DNA of 64,000 nucleotides from Pilasporangium apinafurcum (taxonomy: Eukaryota; Oomycota; Peronosporomycetes; Pythiales; Pythiaceae). The stretch lies in contig BCKE01000017.1 in NCBI GenBank assembly GCA_001600495.1, forward strand, positions 450,977 to 514,976. The letters are read 5' to 3'. The position numbers and the translations under genes were made by a program. Positions 20,610 through 33,465 of this stretch are shown here, piece by piece (position 1 is the stretch's first letter; the number at the start of each line of letters is the position of its first letter). The notes beneath the pieces are model-generated. The model was not told the origin of the DNA. It did no database searches and worked only from the letters and a program-made list of their open reading frames with translations.

Positions 20610-21172
20610 ACTGTTGCTTTGTGGATGTAGATCTGGAGTTTACAGCACTATTAATAATTCGTTAATGCGGCGTTGATGCCTCAAGGTAGTCAGAAGAGTG
20701 ACAATAGGAAATGGAAGCGCAGGGTCTCCATTGAAGCTGTTCGCGAGAGCTCCTCATATCAAAACTTCAACCGAAATTCTTTATCAAGGATTTTGTATTG
20801 GGCCAGGAGGGATGACCTCACTGTGGGATTGATTGTGGCACAAACCTCTAAACATCAGCAATTTTCTTTTTAGCCAATCATTAAAGTTTCTATTATTACA
20901 TCCAATAGAAAAACAATAAATATTATTTTATCCAATAGTTTAGTTAATATTGGAAAAAATTACATTTAAAATATACTATTGGATAAAAATGTCGGTATGT
21001 TGTCCCTTGTTTTTAACGCTTGGTTTAAGGAACAGTCGGGACGTTATAATAACTCCATGAGCGCTTTCTTGTAGAAGGAAAGGAGAGCGCGCGGCAGGAG
21101 ATCACGAGGAAGCAGACGAAGAAGAGCGACGAGAAAGTGCGTTTAGACCGAGTACTCTTGGTGTAAGAGGAG
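20610..21172. other. Divergent intergenic region between SDR copy 2 and the CW gene
   Basis: About 560 bp shared by two divergent genes. It holds the AT-rich inverted repeat described separately (20928-20986) and no supported ORF. Confidence 0.5.
20928..20986. repeat. AT-rich inverted repeat with 12-bp perfect arms
   Basis: TTATCCAATAGT at 20928-20939 is matched in inverse by ACTATTGGATAA at 20975-20986. Two more half-matches (ATCCAATAG at 20910 and ATATTGGA at 20947) lie between or beside them. The block could be a decayed MITE end or a structured promoter element. Confidence 0.55.
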
Positions 21173-24100
21173 ATGGAACTTGCAGAGGACAGTTCTGACG
21201 GAAGCTCTAGTAGCTCTAGCTCTGATTCCGTGCTGATTTCGATACCCCTCGACCAGACACGCCGCAAGAAACTACAGGCGCAATTGCGATTAGAACAGCA
21301 ACAAGAGAAGCAGCAGCAACAGACCTCTGATGCGTCAGTGTCCGTTTCATCCGCTACATCGACGTCAAGCAACGTAATATCAGACAGAGCGTCTTCCAAG
21401 GTGCGTACATGGTGTTAAAATCGATCGATTTCATTCTGTGCTGTTGGGAGTTCGTTTGTTCATTTTTATTTTTTGCTGGTTCTTCTTGATGTTAACGTCT
21501 TAGTGTGAGTATATTTGTGCGCTTTGTGAACGAGATGGGGATTTGGTGGTATGTACAGGCCCATGTGTCTCGGCGTTCCATCTTCGCTGCCTGTCGAATG
21601 ATAGTTCACTCACGAAAGAAGAGCGTGAGGAAGTACAGAAGACCGTGTTCAATACTGAGCAGGACCGTGCGAGTTGGCTCTGTCCGCATTGCCGTAATAA
21701 TACCCATGTTTGCTTCCATTGCCAGCAACTGGGTACGTCCAGCAGTCAGGAATCATCCTCATCGTTGTCATCATCGTCACCTCCATCGGGAGCAATAGAA
21801 GGTTCCACTACGAGCGATGGGCTACGTCCTGTACGGAAATGCCGTGCACTCTCCTGTGGAAAATTTTATCACCATGACTGCATCACACAGTTCCCATTGG
21901 CTCGGATTGCGGGTACACATTTTATCTGCCCAGTACGTTATTCATGCACTGTCTCTTTGATCTATGCGAAAAGTTGCGGATTATCACTTATATTTATTTG
22001 CTTTATCGATGTGTAATAGTTGCATACTTGTGCGGCATGTGGTCAGTCTGGAGCAAAGCAAGAAGCAGTGCGTTGCATGAGATGTCCCGTAGCATATCAC
22101 ACGAGTTGTCTTCCACGAAATTGTGTCCAGCGCTCTGTTGCAAGCAAGCGGATAGTTTGTCCTAAACACACAGAAACCACAAAGAGTAGTGAATCATCTC
22201 AATCATCATCGTCAGTTGTAGCAGCTGCACCATTGAAATCTCCCACTCCAGAGAGCTCTTCAGCCTCTGTGTTTGCTCGTACCGGTGACAAGGAAGCTGT
22301 ACCATCTGCAACCGAGGATGCTAGTGAGGACGATAGCAAGAAATATGATCGTGTTGACGAGACAGAGGAGACTTCTGTAATGAGCGGCAATAGCAGTAGT
22401 AGAAAGAAACATTCCAAGAGTGCGAAGAAGGAAAAGAAAAAGAAGAAAAAGCGAAAGAAAGCAAAAAAGAAAGACAAAAAGGAACGCACAACAACAACAT
22501 CCCAGGACGATGATGACGATGACGAGGAAGGAGAAGAAGACTTGGACTTCCGTGTTACTAGAATGAAGGAGGATTTGGAAAAGGAGGACAAGGATACAGC
22601 ACGTGAGGGGAAAAAAGACATCGATCTTGTCACAACTCCACCGTTTAAGTTGGACGTTGCTCCTGCATCTCCAGCAACATCGTCACTTTTTGAGAGTCCT
22701 GCAGCCACATCAGAAAAGATGAAAGCTCGACTTGTAGAAGTACTTGGCAACAGCGATGATGATGTGGAGATTGTTGGTACTCCTCGGGATCTTGCTCATT
22801 TGAAGGAAAAAAGGAGTCCCATTAAAGATGATGCTTTGGTTACCATGGCCACGACTTCAGTTATCAATGATGACGTCAAAATCAAGGAAGAGCTACCAGA
22901 CCAAGAGACAGCGTCAACCATCGAAGAAATGGTTACAGCGTCCATACATACACGCATTACTTCAAAGGGTAGCGATGAGAGTATTCAACAACCCTCTGAT
23001 AGCTTTTCCAGTCAACGCAGTACGAATGCTATTATCAAGACAGAGCGTATTCTCGTGAACGAAAATCATGTGTACTCGTCCTCTCCTGAAAGGAAAAAAA
23101 AGACCGTTCACAACAATGATATCGAAGAGGAAACTATCCACACAAGTGATGATCTTAAGTTGCAAATTCCCGAACCCTTAGCTGCAAGATCAATAGAGAA
23201 AGAATCTGCTGAAGAAATCTCCAAGGTCAAAGATGGCTTGAGTGAAGGAGAAGAAGGAGATGACGAAGGTCATGGAGGCTCTATGACACCAAGATCAAGA
23301 CGACGGGTATCTGCGGGAAAGCTTGTTCAAGCATTAGACATTGAAAAAGGCGATGCATTAATTGCCAGTCGACCTGGAAAAAAGAAGAAGAAAAAGAAGT
23401 CGAAATCGTCAGTTGGTGAAGTTGGGCAGGAGACAATACACGGAAGAGATGAGAAGGTTGGATTTGGGAGTGAAAAATACGTTGAAGCAGGTGAAGGCGA
23501 TGGTGACGGCGAAGAAGACGACGAAGAAGAGGCCAAATGGGTTCAATGTGACAGCTGCAAAAAGTGGCGTACCGTTCCAAAAGATTTGGATCTTGATTCC
23601 ATGCCAGACCGTTGGTATTGCAATATGAACACATGGGATCTTCAATACAGTTCTTGTGATGTTGCAGAAGAAGTTGTTGAGCCAAAGCAATCGAAACAAA
23701 CGACCGTGAACAGTGATATCAATGTTGGTGGCTCAACATCCAAGCGAACGAGGGTTAAGCTGAAACTGAAGACGAAACAACACGCTCAATCTATTCATGG
23801 AGCTGTAAATGCAGGGTCAGATGGCGGGTCGTCATCCTCTTCTGGTTCAGCTGCCGCTTCGAAGAAACCCTTGAGTGCTAAAGCATCGGGATCAGATCTA
23901 CGCCAATTGGCGGGCGAAGAAAAACACAAGGCAGAAAAGATTTCGAAAAAACAAGATAAGCAGGCGAAAAAAAGGAAACTCAAGGAGAAACTCAAGGAAA
24001 AGTATCGAGAAGTGAAATGGGTGCAATGCGAAAATTCGCATTGTGGAAAGTGGCGTGTTGTCCCTTCATCCATCGATTTTAGTCGGCTGCCTGCGGTTTG

Positions 24101-25538
24101 GTATTGCCATTTGAACACTTGGGCACCAGAGATTGCGAGTTGTAATACCCCAAATCCTCCTGAAGTGGATACGTTTCTGCAAAAAACTTCAAAAAAAGAT
24201 ACAGGCGCTGGACGACCAGCCAAAAAAGTCAAGCCATCACCAGGTGCTGATGCACTTGGGATTGATCTCGCTCTTGTAAGAGGAGCGGCGCCTGGAAATG
24301 CTCCAATGGGTAGTGGCGTTAATTCTATTGAGCAACATGGTAAATCTACAAAAAGTGGCAAAGGCGCGAAGACTGGGACACCAACTGCTGGAAGTGCTGG
24401 AGCTCAGTCTACATCAGCAATTGGAATAGATGGTCGTAGCAATGCGACTCCGGCGAATGCAGGAGGAAACGGTCAAGGTACCAGTGCCAATTCGGTGGTT
24501 GGATCTGCTTCGACACATACTTATACCCAACGATCGGACAGTAACAATAACTCAGCCTCCCATGGGAAAGGTGGCGGAAAGGTGAAGCCAGTCACCTCTG
24601 TGGGCATCAAGAAAACCGTGCTCGAATGGGCACAATGTGAGAAATGTAACAAATGGCGGAAGCTTCCACAGCACATCAAGTCATCTACACTTCCCGACAA
24701 GTGGTATTGCTCAATGAACCATTGGGACTCTTCGCGTGCCAATTGCAACATTCCTGAGGAAGTAGATCAAGAACCACTAGATGCTTCATCCGCCTCAGGT
24801 TCGCAGAATTGGTATCCTTTACCAGGACAGGTTGGTGGTGGAAGCCATGGATACGTGGGCCGATTCAAACGCGGGAAACTCAGTTATTCAGAGCTATTAT
24901 ACGCGAGTACGGGCCAGTTACGCAAGACATACACTGCGGATTCGTCGACACTATCGTTTGAATATGAGGGGAAGACTTACTACAGAGATGACCAATACAA
25001 GTACAGTAGCATGTATGTCTCCACTGCTTCGCTACAGGGTGATGACTTAGTGCAGGAGACAGCAGTCCCTTCAAGCGAACCAAAAGATACTGGCAAAGAT
25101 GTTGTGGCTTGGGTGAACATGGTCGATGTCGATGCTCGTTTGGGTGGAGCAGTTGTTGATCGTTCAGTGGAAGCAGTTGCAACCCAACTTCTTGAGCGAA
25201 TGGATTTACGATGCAATAGTACAGTTATGGACTTGCTGCATCTTCTGAACAAGGACGATGGAAAAACGAATACGATAACACTGTCAGTGATAACGGCTGC
25301 TTTGGGCCACTTGGTTCATCGTGGATTAGTTGAGCAAATCGAAAACGATAACAACACGCAGGAACATGACGATGAAGAAGGATCTTCGACCAAACGAAGG
25401 AAAACCAATGAACCACCGACTCCCTTTCCGGCATTATCCACTGTAATCTATTATCGCAAAGTACCCAAAAGACCATTAAAAGCTTCGAAGTGCTGGAAAC
25501 TCGGTCAACAACCGTTTGAGTTCCCATTCAGTGATTGA
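21173..25538 (+). CDS. Chromatin reader with PHD and PHD-like zinc fingers and three CW domains
   Basis: Exons 21173-21400, 21504-21932 and 22020-25538 join in phase to 1391 residues. After a Ser- and Gln-rich start, a PHD finger reads CEYICALCERDGDLVVC..FHLRCL..WLCPHC. A second Cys/His region follows (CFHC, CRALSCGKFYHHDC), then a third reading CAACGQSG..VRCMRCPVAYHTSCLP..CPKH, as in NSD-type methyltransferases. Long lysine-rich and acidic regions carry nuclear signals. Three CW fingers follow, each with the diagnostic W..C..C.KWR..P....PD.WYC pattern, at about 505-550, 665-715 and 875-920. CW fingers read methylated H3K4. No SET domain is present, so this is a reader, not a writer. The C-terminal 250 residues are unrecognised. 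Confidence 0.88.
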
Positions 25539-25618
25539 CGGAAAATAATATGTAAGGTTTGCAAACAATGTTTTGCTTCTTTCTTTGGTTGGTGGACTTG
25601 TTTTTTTATGTGTGCATA

Positions 25619-28251
25619 CTACCAGGACGCAGCCGCTAACGTGTTGAGGAGCTCTTTCCTCCTTCGATGCATCTTTGCTTCTTTTTCAGCTATAGAAGAC
25701 GATTCCAAATTTTGCGAACAATATCGATCAAATTGGGCTTTAAGGTCGAGTGCATGTGGATGAAAGACGGTCTCGATAAGTGATACAAGGAGAGGGGACT
25801 CCTGCATGTTATTGGCACTAACGCAGTAGCTCACACGTTGCTGACTAGTAGATTTAGATCCGGCTACCCGTGACAACATACTTTCCAAGGAATGAGGTTG
25901 AAGCAATGACATTGGTGGTGTGTTGCTGAGGCTGGAAAGGAACAACCGCTTCAAGTTGCATACATCCTAAACCAGAAAAAATGGTGAGTTTATTACATAT
26001 GTCGAGTCATTTTCACGCGACTTACATTTATCAAATTGCGCTGATTTAGTATTTGCTCAAACGAGGGGAAACACTTTTGAAGAAGGTAAGCCCAGTCGTA
26101 GCTGTAAAGAGTTGATACAGTAGGACAGTTTTTAGATGCTGACACTCCTGTACATATCCCGTAAGTCGATCCTGCGATGATACTTGATGCATCACAAGTT
26201 GATTTTTTTGTATTTAGCCAGGAAACACTTCCAATCGCTTCTGCATTTCGGAGGTCGTATAGCATCAGAATTCCATTTGAGTACCCGACTATTGCAACCG
26301 GAATATCCAACGTGCTTGTACAAGAATCAAGTAATGCTATACGGATGCTTTTGTGCGATGATGATGAATTGGAGTTTTGCGGCGTGGTACTTCTCGAAAG
26401 TGGTGGCGTCACGACACGAATAAGTGAGCACTGTGAACTTTGGCTAATACCAAAAAAGAACACTTTCTGGCTAGTTGTAGAGAGGGCAACAACATATTCG
26501 TTACGGTAAAGCACGACTTTGTCGATTATTGTGTGCTCAGGAGCGGGTATGGACAAGTCGTTTGTTGCAGGGGCAGATGAAAGAAACACATGGTCAATCT
26601 CGTGAAGTGTATCCCAAACGACAATGGATCCATCTTCAAGGGCAACGGCTAAGTATTGTGTGGTCGAATCCAGCGCCGAGGAAGTAATTGTCACCAAATG
26701 ATCCCAAATCTTGATGGGTTGTTTTGGTGTCGTAGGAGTTTCAGCAGTATGCATCTCGACTGTTGATGACAAGACATACTTGAACACTTTCCTTTCCGTA
26801 CAGATGATCAGTGCGTATGTGGGAGTCTGTGCACGGTGATCAGAAGACGTAATCACTGGGGCACAAAGAAAATGCATCCTCGGCAGCATGCTCATGGTAA
26901 CCGAGGAAGCTCCAATGTCGATCTTCAATGATCCTGGCGTATCGACTGACAAATCCAATGGTGTGGCTGGCTCTGATCCTTGCCACACGCTTGACAGATC
27001 ATAAACAGTAATACCTTTGGATTGAGACGTAACTCCAAGATATCTAGCGTCTGGTGAAAGTTGCATCGATATGATTGCATCGCTGTAAATAACCTCGGCG
27101 ACACAACAAATGACCAAGCCTGCTGGGGTAGAAACAGATCCTATATCGAACGATGGTGATAGATTACGGATTTCGTATACTTGGACAGTTGACTGGGTGG
27201 TAACATTTGCCGGTGCTTCGGTTCCAACCTCGTTGACAGACGTGGTCAGGACGTGAACACCGAAGTAATAGCGGAATTCATCGTCAGCACTTAGTCTGAT
27301 TCGTGTCTGAGGTGATGTGATGGCAGCGATGTGATCGTGCGTGAAGTTGATGTTGTCCTGGGATATACCGTCATCTTCGGCAGTGCTTTTTGATGTGGCA
27401 TTGACAAGACACTCTCCCAGCTTTTTGCATTGAATGGTGTTGAAGACTAGTAATTTGTTCTCGCTGTCGGTGTCACGTTCAAGAGCGACTACCATGAGAG
27501 GAAGCGAAGCGGAGCCAGCAATGCACTTGATGATTTCTCCTTCGGGAGCATCGTATTGTTGGGGTGCCGTTTTACAGCATCGCTTTCGGGCTGTTTCGTA
27601 GTCGTCTTGATCGACCGCTTCATTGATGCTACTGAACTCGAGCGAGCGAGCAGAACGAGGTGTTGGTTGAGCTGCAGTCTCGGATCGAAAGCGTATGCTG
27701 TGTGTTTTGATCCGCTCCCACGCTGTTTCCAAAATGTCTTTTTCGAGAATCTTCATTATTCGTCGATATGGTTGCGGTAGGCGGGCGAATGCCAGGTCGG
27801 GGTCGATGTAGTCTGCTGGTGGAGTGAGGTCGATCCATTTGAGGAATTTCATTGCCTGAATACCACCACTTGATGCTTGGAATGGAGTGATCAATGTCTG
27901 GAGCGCACGCTTGGGTAAGAAGACGTCGTTCAATTCAAGCGTTTGGATGAAAAGGTCGGGAAGCATCAGGCCACGACGTGTCGTATTGGGATGAGCTAAG
28001 ACGTCCTGGCAACACCAAACACGAATCATATTCAGCAACTGGTAACCGCATACTCCCTTATGATCAAACTTTCTTTCGTACTTTCCACGTAATTTGCCAG
28101 CGCGTTTGGTCGTGAATGCAGATTGAACTGAAAAATAACCAAGCACATGCCAAAGGTAATCAAATTCGTATAGCATCGATGTAAAGCGACCTGCGCGTGT
28201 GGACATCAAAGACAACATACCGAATCTTGGTACGCAAGGATTGTAGCTCAT
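25619..28251 (-). CDS. WD-repeat protein, WDR93-like flagellar candidate
   Basis: Two exons, 28251-26026 and 25966-25619, give 857 residues. The N-terminal third is helical (FDYLWHVLGYFSVQSAF, DLFIQTLELNDVF). Residues about 235-720 form irregular WD-like blades: MQLSPDARYLGVTSQSKG, ITVYDLSSVW, QYLAVALEDGSIVVWD and GYSNGILMLYDLR. The last exon is helical and basic (KEAKMHRRRKELLNTL). The arrangement of helical head and degenerate blades resembles WDR93, a central-apparatus protein of motile flagella; oomycete zoospores are flagellated. The WD assignment is firm, the WDR93 call is from memory. It is transcribed away from the large gene starting at 28490. Confidence 0.65.
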
Positions 28252-28489
28252 CGTCGTCCATCGTCACCGTTTAATACTGAGTTGCTACGCACGCAAAAGC
28301 ATTCCGCTGGTGTCTCTTCACAAAAAGGCTAACCTCTTTGATACCTATCGACCTGTTGACGAAGAAATTTGGATGACTAAAGGTGCACACCCAAAAATAG
28401 TTCTTTATGACAGGTGCGTGAAATTAGACGTTGTGATATGAGTTGCTGCGACAGTATTTTGCACCTGTGCCAAGTAGAGAGTGAGAAAT

Positions 28490-31400
28490 ATGGTCCCTTT
28501 AACCTCGCAACCATCGCGTCGTCCGAGGGCATTCGGGCGATCGTCCAATGTGTGGCAATACGTCGGGTTGATGCAGGAGCGGAAAACTCCTAAGTCATTA
28601 TCACGACAAAAAGAGCAAGAGGACGTTCGAGAAGCGTCGTTGTGCTCGTTGGACAGTGGGTATGATGATGATGAGATTATTAAAGAATGCGAGGGATATG
28701 GTGAGGGAGATGACGAACACACGAGACCTAGCAAAACTGCAGCCGCCGCACTTCAAATAGAGACCACAAGTGATATCAATGCTCATGGAGCAGCAATGAA
28801 GAACTCCATGAGCTTACCTGAGTTACCTGCTTGGACTGGACCAAGTAATCATGTTAATGGCACACAGGCGATCAAATTGGGAACTCTTACTGGATTGAAG
28901 AAAGGAAGTGTGGCTCAGATGGCGGCATCCCGCCAATTGTTAACTGTCAGTAACAATAATACAAGTTCCAAACGTCATGCTCGAGCAGGAGTCGTGAATT
29001 CCCACGATGTGATTAAGCGCATCTTGGCCCTCAATACGTCTGCGTCCGTTCCAGTAATGGCACCAATGGAGAACAGCAACACAACAAACCGCCCGACATC
29101 AGGAGGCGGTGGTGCCTCCTCTTCACTCCGACAGCAGCAGGTGCATGGTGTGACACAACAAGCAGCAGGACTAAGTAATACTATTAACGGTGTTCCCATT
29201 GGTGGCACGGCTGTACAAAGTATGACATCGGTCACTGCGCTTTCTGACGCTGATAAACTGCGGAACGATTTCAATTCACAGCGCTCGCGGTTGTATTATG
29301 GCTGCAGTATCGCGCTGGAGCTCTTCAATGGTCATTTGTTGATGGTCGGCAGTCCCGACGGCCAAGTACGTGTTCAATCGCTCGAGAAATTGCAAGCCGC
29401 ACCACAGATCAAGGGATGCAAGGACCGTGTACACTTTACCCTAATCGATCTCACGGATGTGCGTAGCGCCAACACAATCCGCTACGGAGATGCCGTGTGG
29501 CTGCAACTGAGCGTCGGAGCTGGCGAAGTATCGTGGGAGCAAGGTGGTGTACTGGGTGCCCAGGTGCGTGAAGCACCGCAGCTCAAGGCCCTGGCACTGG
29601 CGAAGGGTGATGTAATCCGCAATTCCGCGCAAGCACCAGCAATCATCGGCCACCCGGTGCCGATCAAAGCGTACCTTCCGAAGGTACTAGATACTGGTTG
29701 CTGCAAAGTCGATCGATCATTTTTTGTCCTTAATCTGTAGTTGTTGTGACTGTCAGAGTCGAGACGATGGCGACACCCAAGTCGATGAAATCCAGTCGCG
29801 CGTGCGGAACAAAGCGTCCAAGATGCTTGGTAAATGGATCATCCGGTCGGCTGTGCTTTCCCAAGAAAAACAAAAAGATGTACGTTTCACTGTGATACTA
29901 AATCTAATTGTTTTTTCTTCTCACTCGTGTTTGTTTCTATTTGGTTTAGAATTTTGTCTATAATACCGACGAGATCTATTTGGAGCAGGACTGGTTCTAC
30001 CTGGGTGCCGACTCTGACGCAGGGGTTGCAGTACTGCGACAATTGCCACTGGCATCGTCGCTCAAAGATGTGAAGCCTGGCGAATACGTCATTGAACGTC
30101 GGGCCGCATGGCGAATTCGACTGTTGGATTCAAGTAATGGTGGCTCTGGACTCTCACTCGCGCAGCAACAGATGGAGCGCTTGCTGCTACGCGCTAAAAT
30201 GCAAATCAAACAGTCAAAGAAAATGCGCGCTGGTCAAGTGAGATGCTATCAGCCAGATCTTCAGGGTGGCAGTCAATTTATCACGCAACTCCGAGCCCAA
30301 ATGGCACTATCAACACGTGAATGCGACGAAAAGTACCGGGATGGACAATTAAGACGTCTAAAGCGACTAGAGTCACATCTTGTAGAGAAGGCGGAGGCCA
30401 TGAATCTTATGGGATCTACAGATGATGCAGAGGAAGAAAAAACCTGTGAAGCCACCTCATCCATAGCCGATAGAACCTCGAATGAGTCTAGTGCGAGTTT
30501 AACGCAGCGAGGTGGAGTCAAGAGTGCCTTTTCGAAACAGAATGAAAACGACAATGGACAGAAATCTGCTGAAAAAGCACAATCGACAGAGGATTCTTTG
30601 GGTTGCTCTCTTTGCCATTCATCGACGATCGGTTATAACCTCTGCTGCCAGACACATCTGGTGATACAGACGCTGCACGCTGAGAACGAACTACGTGAAG
30701 TGGCAATGCTTCACACTGTAAGCAAGAATCAAAGCAACAATAGCCCTCATTCTCGTGCTACGACCCACCGTGGTGCACTAAAGAGCTCGAAGAGTACATC
30801 CAGATCGACTCACACCGGAAGAACTGGTGTAGCTACTCCGTCTCCCAGCAATGAAAACCATAATCTTGGGATTGACAATCACGATGCAGCTCAACAACGA
30901 ACATTGACGACCCCACAGGATGAAATTCATGCGCGAGAGCAGGAGCGGATTTTACAGCTCTTTGCATATCAAGACCAGCAGATGCTCGACATTATCAAGT
31001 TCAAAGAGAAAGAAGTTCGCGACGCTCTTGCTGCAAAAGAGCAGGCACGCATGGGGTTATCACCGGTCGCGACGCACTTTCGGGATCGATTCAAGCACGT
31101 CGGACTGCTGGCACAAGCGCATCTGCACGGGGTTCATGGCGGCGCTCAGCCATCGCAGCAACATGGTATCGGCGGCCATTTCCAGAAACTTCACGCCGAG
31201 CTGTACGGAAACAGTCGAGATCGCACGTTCTTCGTGGCTACCCACGTGCAACAGTACTTGCAAGATTACGGCCAGGATGTGGCCACATTCACCATCGACA
31301 CGACCACTACGTGCCCATTGGAGTTCCCACGTGAAGATTCGTTGGACGTGTACGGCCATGTGAATGATTCAGACGTCCCCGATCCTACCCCTCGCAACCG

Positions 31401-31854
31401 ATTGTTCCCGACACCAACAGAGATGGACCTTGTACCACCGATCGATACGAAGAAAAGTCTGGAACTGTATTTACAGAACCGCCTCGCGCTACTGGAGATG
31501 CTCGACGGGTACACGGAGCTTGTGGAAACGCAAATGCGTCCGAAGTTGCTACATGCCGTGGAGACGCGTAACCGTGGCGCGCTTGTCGAAATTTTGGATT
31601 TCACAGCGAAGGCGTCCGAGTTTGTGGGCGCGAATCGCGTGCAGGTCGCCGTAGCGCAGTTGTTACATGCAATCCATGTGAGTGATGTTGGTGATTTTGA
31701 GACGTTTGCGGACGCTGTGACACACTTGCTGGCGGAATTCGTCGGCACGACATCGTTTATCAAGTTTTACCGCGAGGGAATGAGAAACAAGCAGAAGAAG
31801 AAATACGGTGCTGGAGAGAGATATGTGCATGCAAGCACACAGCGAGCGCGGTGA
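28490..31854 (+). CDS. Large unrecognised protein with beta-trefoil-like N-terminal part
   Basis: Exons 28490-29683, 29757-29879 and 29950-31854 join in phase to 1073 residues. After a Ser/Asn-rich, disordered region, residues about 250-480 show beta-rich repeats (YYGCSIALELFNGHLLMVGS, DAVWLQLSVGAGEVSWEQG, IYLEQDWFYLGAD) like MIR or fascin-type trefoils. Next come a helical region with LRRLKRLESHLVEKAEAM, a CSLCHSSTIGYNLCC zinc-like cluster, and a helical C-terminus (NRLALLEMLDGYTELVETQ, NRGALVEILDFTAKASEFVG). I do not recognise the family. The 5' end is about 240 bp from the divergent WDR93-like gene, so the two may share a promoter, which would be in line with a flagellar role but does not prove it. 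Confidence 0.7.
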
Positions 31855-32315
31855 TTTTGTGGAGATTAATGGTGATGAATGAATGAAGCGGCCAAAGAGA
31901 GAGAAGATTCAAGAAAATAAAGAGTAGGATTTATTCGAGTGCGGGCCATCTTCAACGTGACAGAGCAAAGCACGTACGTTGTCAGAACACAAGAAAAGTG
32001 GGATCATCATGTGGAAAAACAGTGGCGGTCTGTCTGGGTGCTGGGCCATCATTTCCACCAGTTGAATACTTATTTACAAGCATGTGAAAACGTGCTACAT
32101 GCTTTCGGAAAAACATTCGGATACTTTATCAAGAGATGCATGTTCGCCTCATCTTCTCTGTTTTATGGAACTGCAGTGTCAGACTCAGCACTTGAAGCTT
32201 CCCGAAGATGAAGAAACAATGATAGATCGCTACACCAGCGTCTCCCTCTCTTCTTACTTACTCTTTATACTTTCTTAAGAGAAAACGCAGTATCAGTAAA
32301 TTTCGTCAAGAGAAC
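31855..32315. other. Intergenic before SDR copy 3
   Basis: Small ORFs (31939-32278) lack any recognisable feature. A pyrimidine-rich stretch (CTCCCTCTCTTCTTACTTACTC) around 32245 precedes the SDR start codon and may be its promoter. Confidence 0.4.
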
Positions 32316-33191
32316 ATGTGGAGTTGGTTGTGGCCGCAAAAATCCGTGCGCGGTGATGTGGTGCTCATCACTGGCGGTGCCATGGGNATTGGCAGACTCA
32401 TGGCGTTGAAATTTGCAGAGCTCGGCGCTCTTGTGATCGTTTGGGATGTACACGAGAAATTAGGAAGTGAAACTGTGCAGGAAATCCGACGCCACTATGG
32501 CGGACAAGCAGCACATTTCTACCACGTCGACATCACAGATAAAGACCAAGTCTATGCCACAGCCAATGAGATGCTCGAAACGTTTGGACACGTGGATATC
32601 TTGGTGAACAACGCGGGAATTGTCGGTGGGCGACCGTTGCTAGAGAGCGACGACCGCACAGTTGAACGGACGATGCAGGTGAATGTGCTGGCGCATTTTT
32701 GGACCATCAAGGCGTTCTTGCCGGCAATGATTCAGCGCGACAAGGGGCACATCGTGGGAATCGCCAGTGTCGCGGGGCTTATGGGCTGTGCAGGTATGGT
32801 CGACTACAGTGCCAGTAAGTTTGCGGTTGTCGGGATGATGTCAAGTCTGCGGCAGGAACTGATGGTTATGGGCAAGCACGAGCAAATCAAGTTGACACTT
32901 GTGTGTCCATCACTCATCAGCACAGGCATGTTCGAAGGCGCACAGCCACCAAAGAACAGTAAAACGCTGACACCCAAGAGTGTCGCCGATCAGGTAGTTG
33001 CGGCTGTGCGCAGGAACGAGTGGCGGCTCGTCTTGCCCTGGAACGTTCAGATTATGGAGTTCTTTCTTGTATCTACACCCAATTGGTTTAGCGACTTTGT
33101 CGTGCATGTCTCGGGCATTTCAAGGATCATGGCGCATTTCAAGCAGACGCGGACGCATACACTGCTGGAAGAATCTGCAAAAGCAGCGTGA
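32316..33191 (+). CDS. Short-chain dehydrogenase/reductase, SDR16C-like (paralog 3 of 3)
   Basis: A single exon encodes 291 residues with the cofactor motif TGGAM.IG (one base is N in the second Gly codon at 32387), an Asp after strand 2 (VIVWDVH) suggesting NAD, the NNAG motif and the active-site pair in YSASK. The Ser of the IASVAG motif is present. The N-terminus is MWSWLWPQKSVRGD and the hydrophobic C-terminal patch is FFLVSTPNWFSDFVVHV. It is a near copy of the genes at 14078 and 19743. It lies tail to tail with the PDZ-DUSP gene at 33466-35113, so two of the three SDR copies neighbour a PDZ-DUSP gene. Confidence 0.9.
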   Translation: MWSWLWPQKSVRGDVVLITGGAMXIGRLMALKFAELGALVIVWDVHEKLGSETVQEIRRHYGGQAAHFYHVDITDKDQVYATANEMLETFGHVDILVNNAGIVGGRPLLESDDRTVERTMQVNVLAHFWTIKAFLPAMIQRDKGHIVGIASVAGLMGCAGMVDYSASKFAVVGMMSSLRQELMVMGKHEQIKLTLVCPSLISTGMFEGAQPPKNSKTLTPKSVADQVVAAVRRNEWRLVLPWNVQIMEFFLVSTPNWFSDFVVHVSGISRIMAHFKQTRTHTLLEESAKAA

Positions 33192-33465
33192 AAAAGGCAT
33201 CAAGAAGAAGGAGAAGGAAGTTAGCTTTGTGCATTTGAGTTTCACAGGCTCTCGTACCTAAAGCCTGGGGAGGCTATGTATTTCTGATCATCATTTTGAA
33301 CTGGTGCTATCCATTTCTTCCTTTTACATGTTGGTGTTGGTTACTGAATTTTTTGTCTGATATCCATGTCAGCCTCTCTTTTCTGCTTATGTCATTTGCT
33401 TTCTCTGAGATACTTGTTCCGAGTTATCTGCCTTGGTTCTGTTGTGGATTCCGCTGCATCTCGTC

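Noticed and set aside
22199-22750. 183-codon Ser/Phe-rich minus ORF
   Set aside because: Antisense of the Lys/Glu-rich region in the CW gene; composition gives it away.
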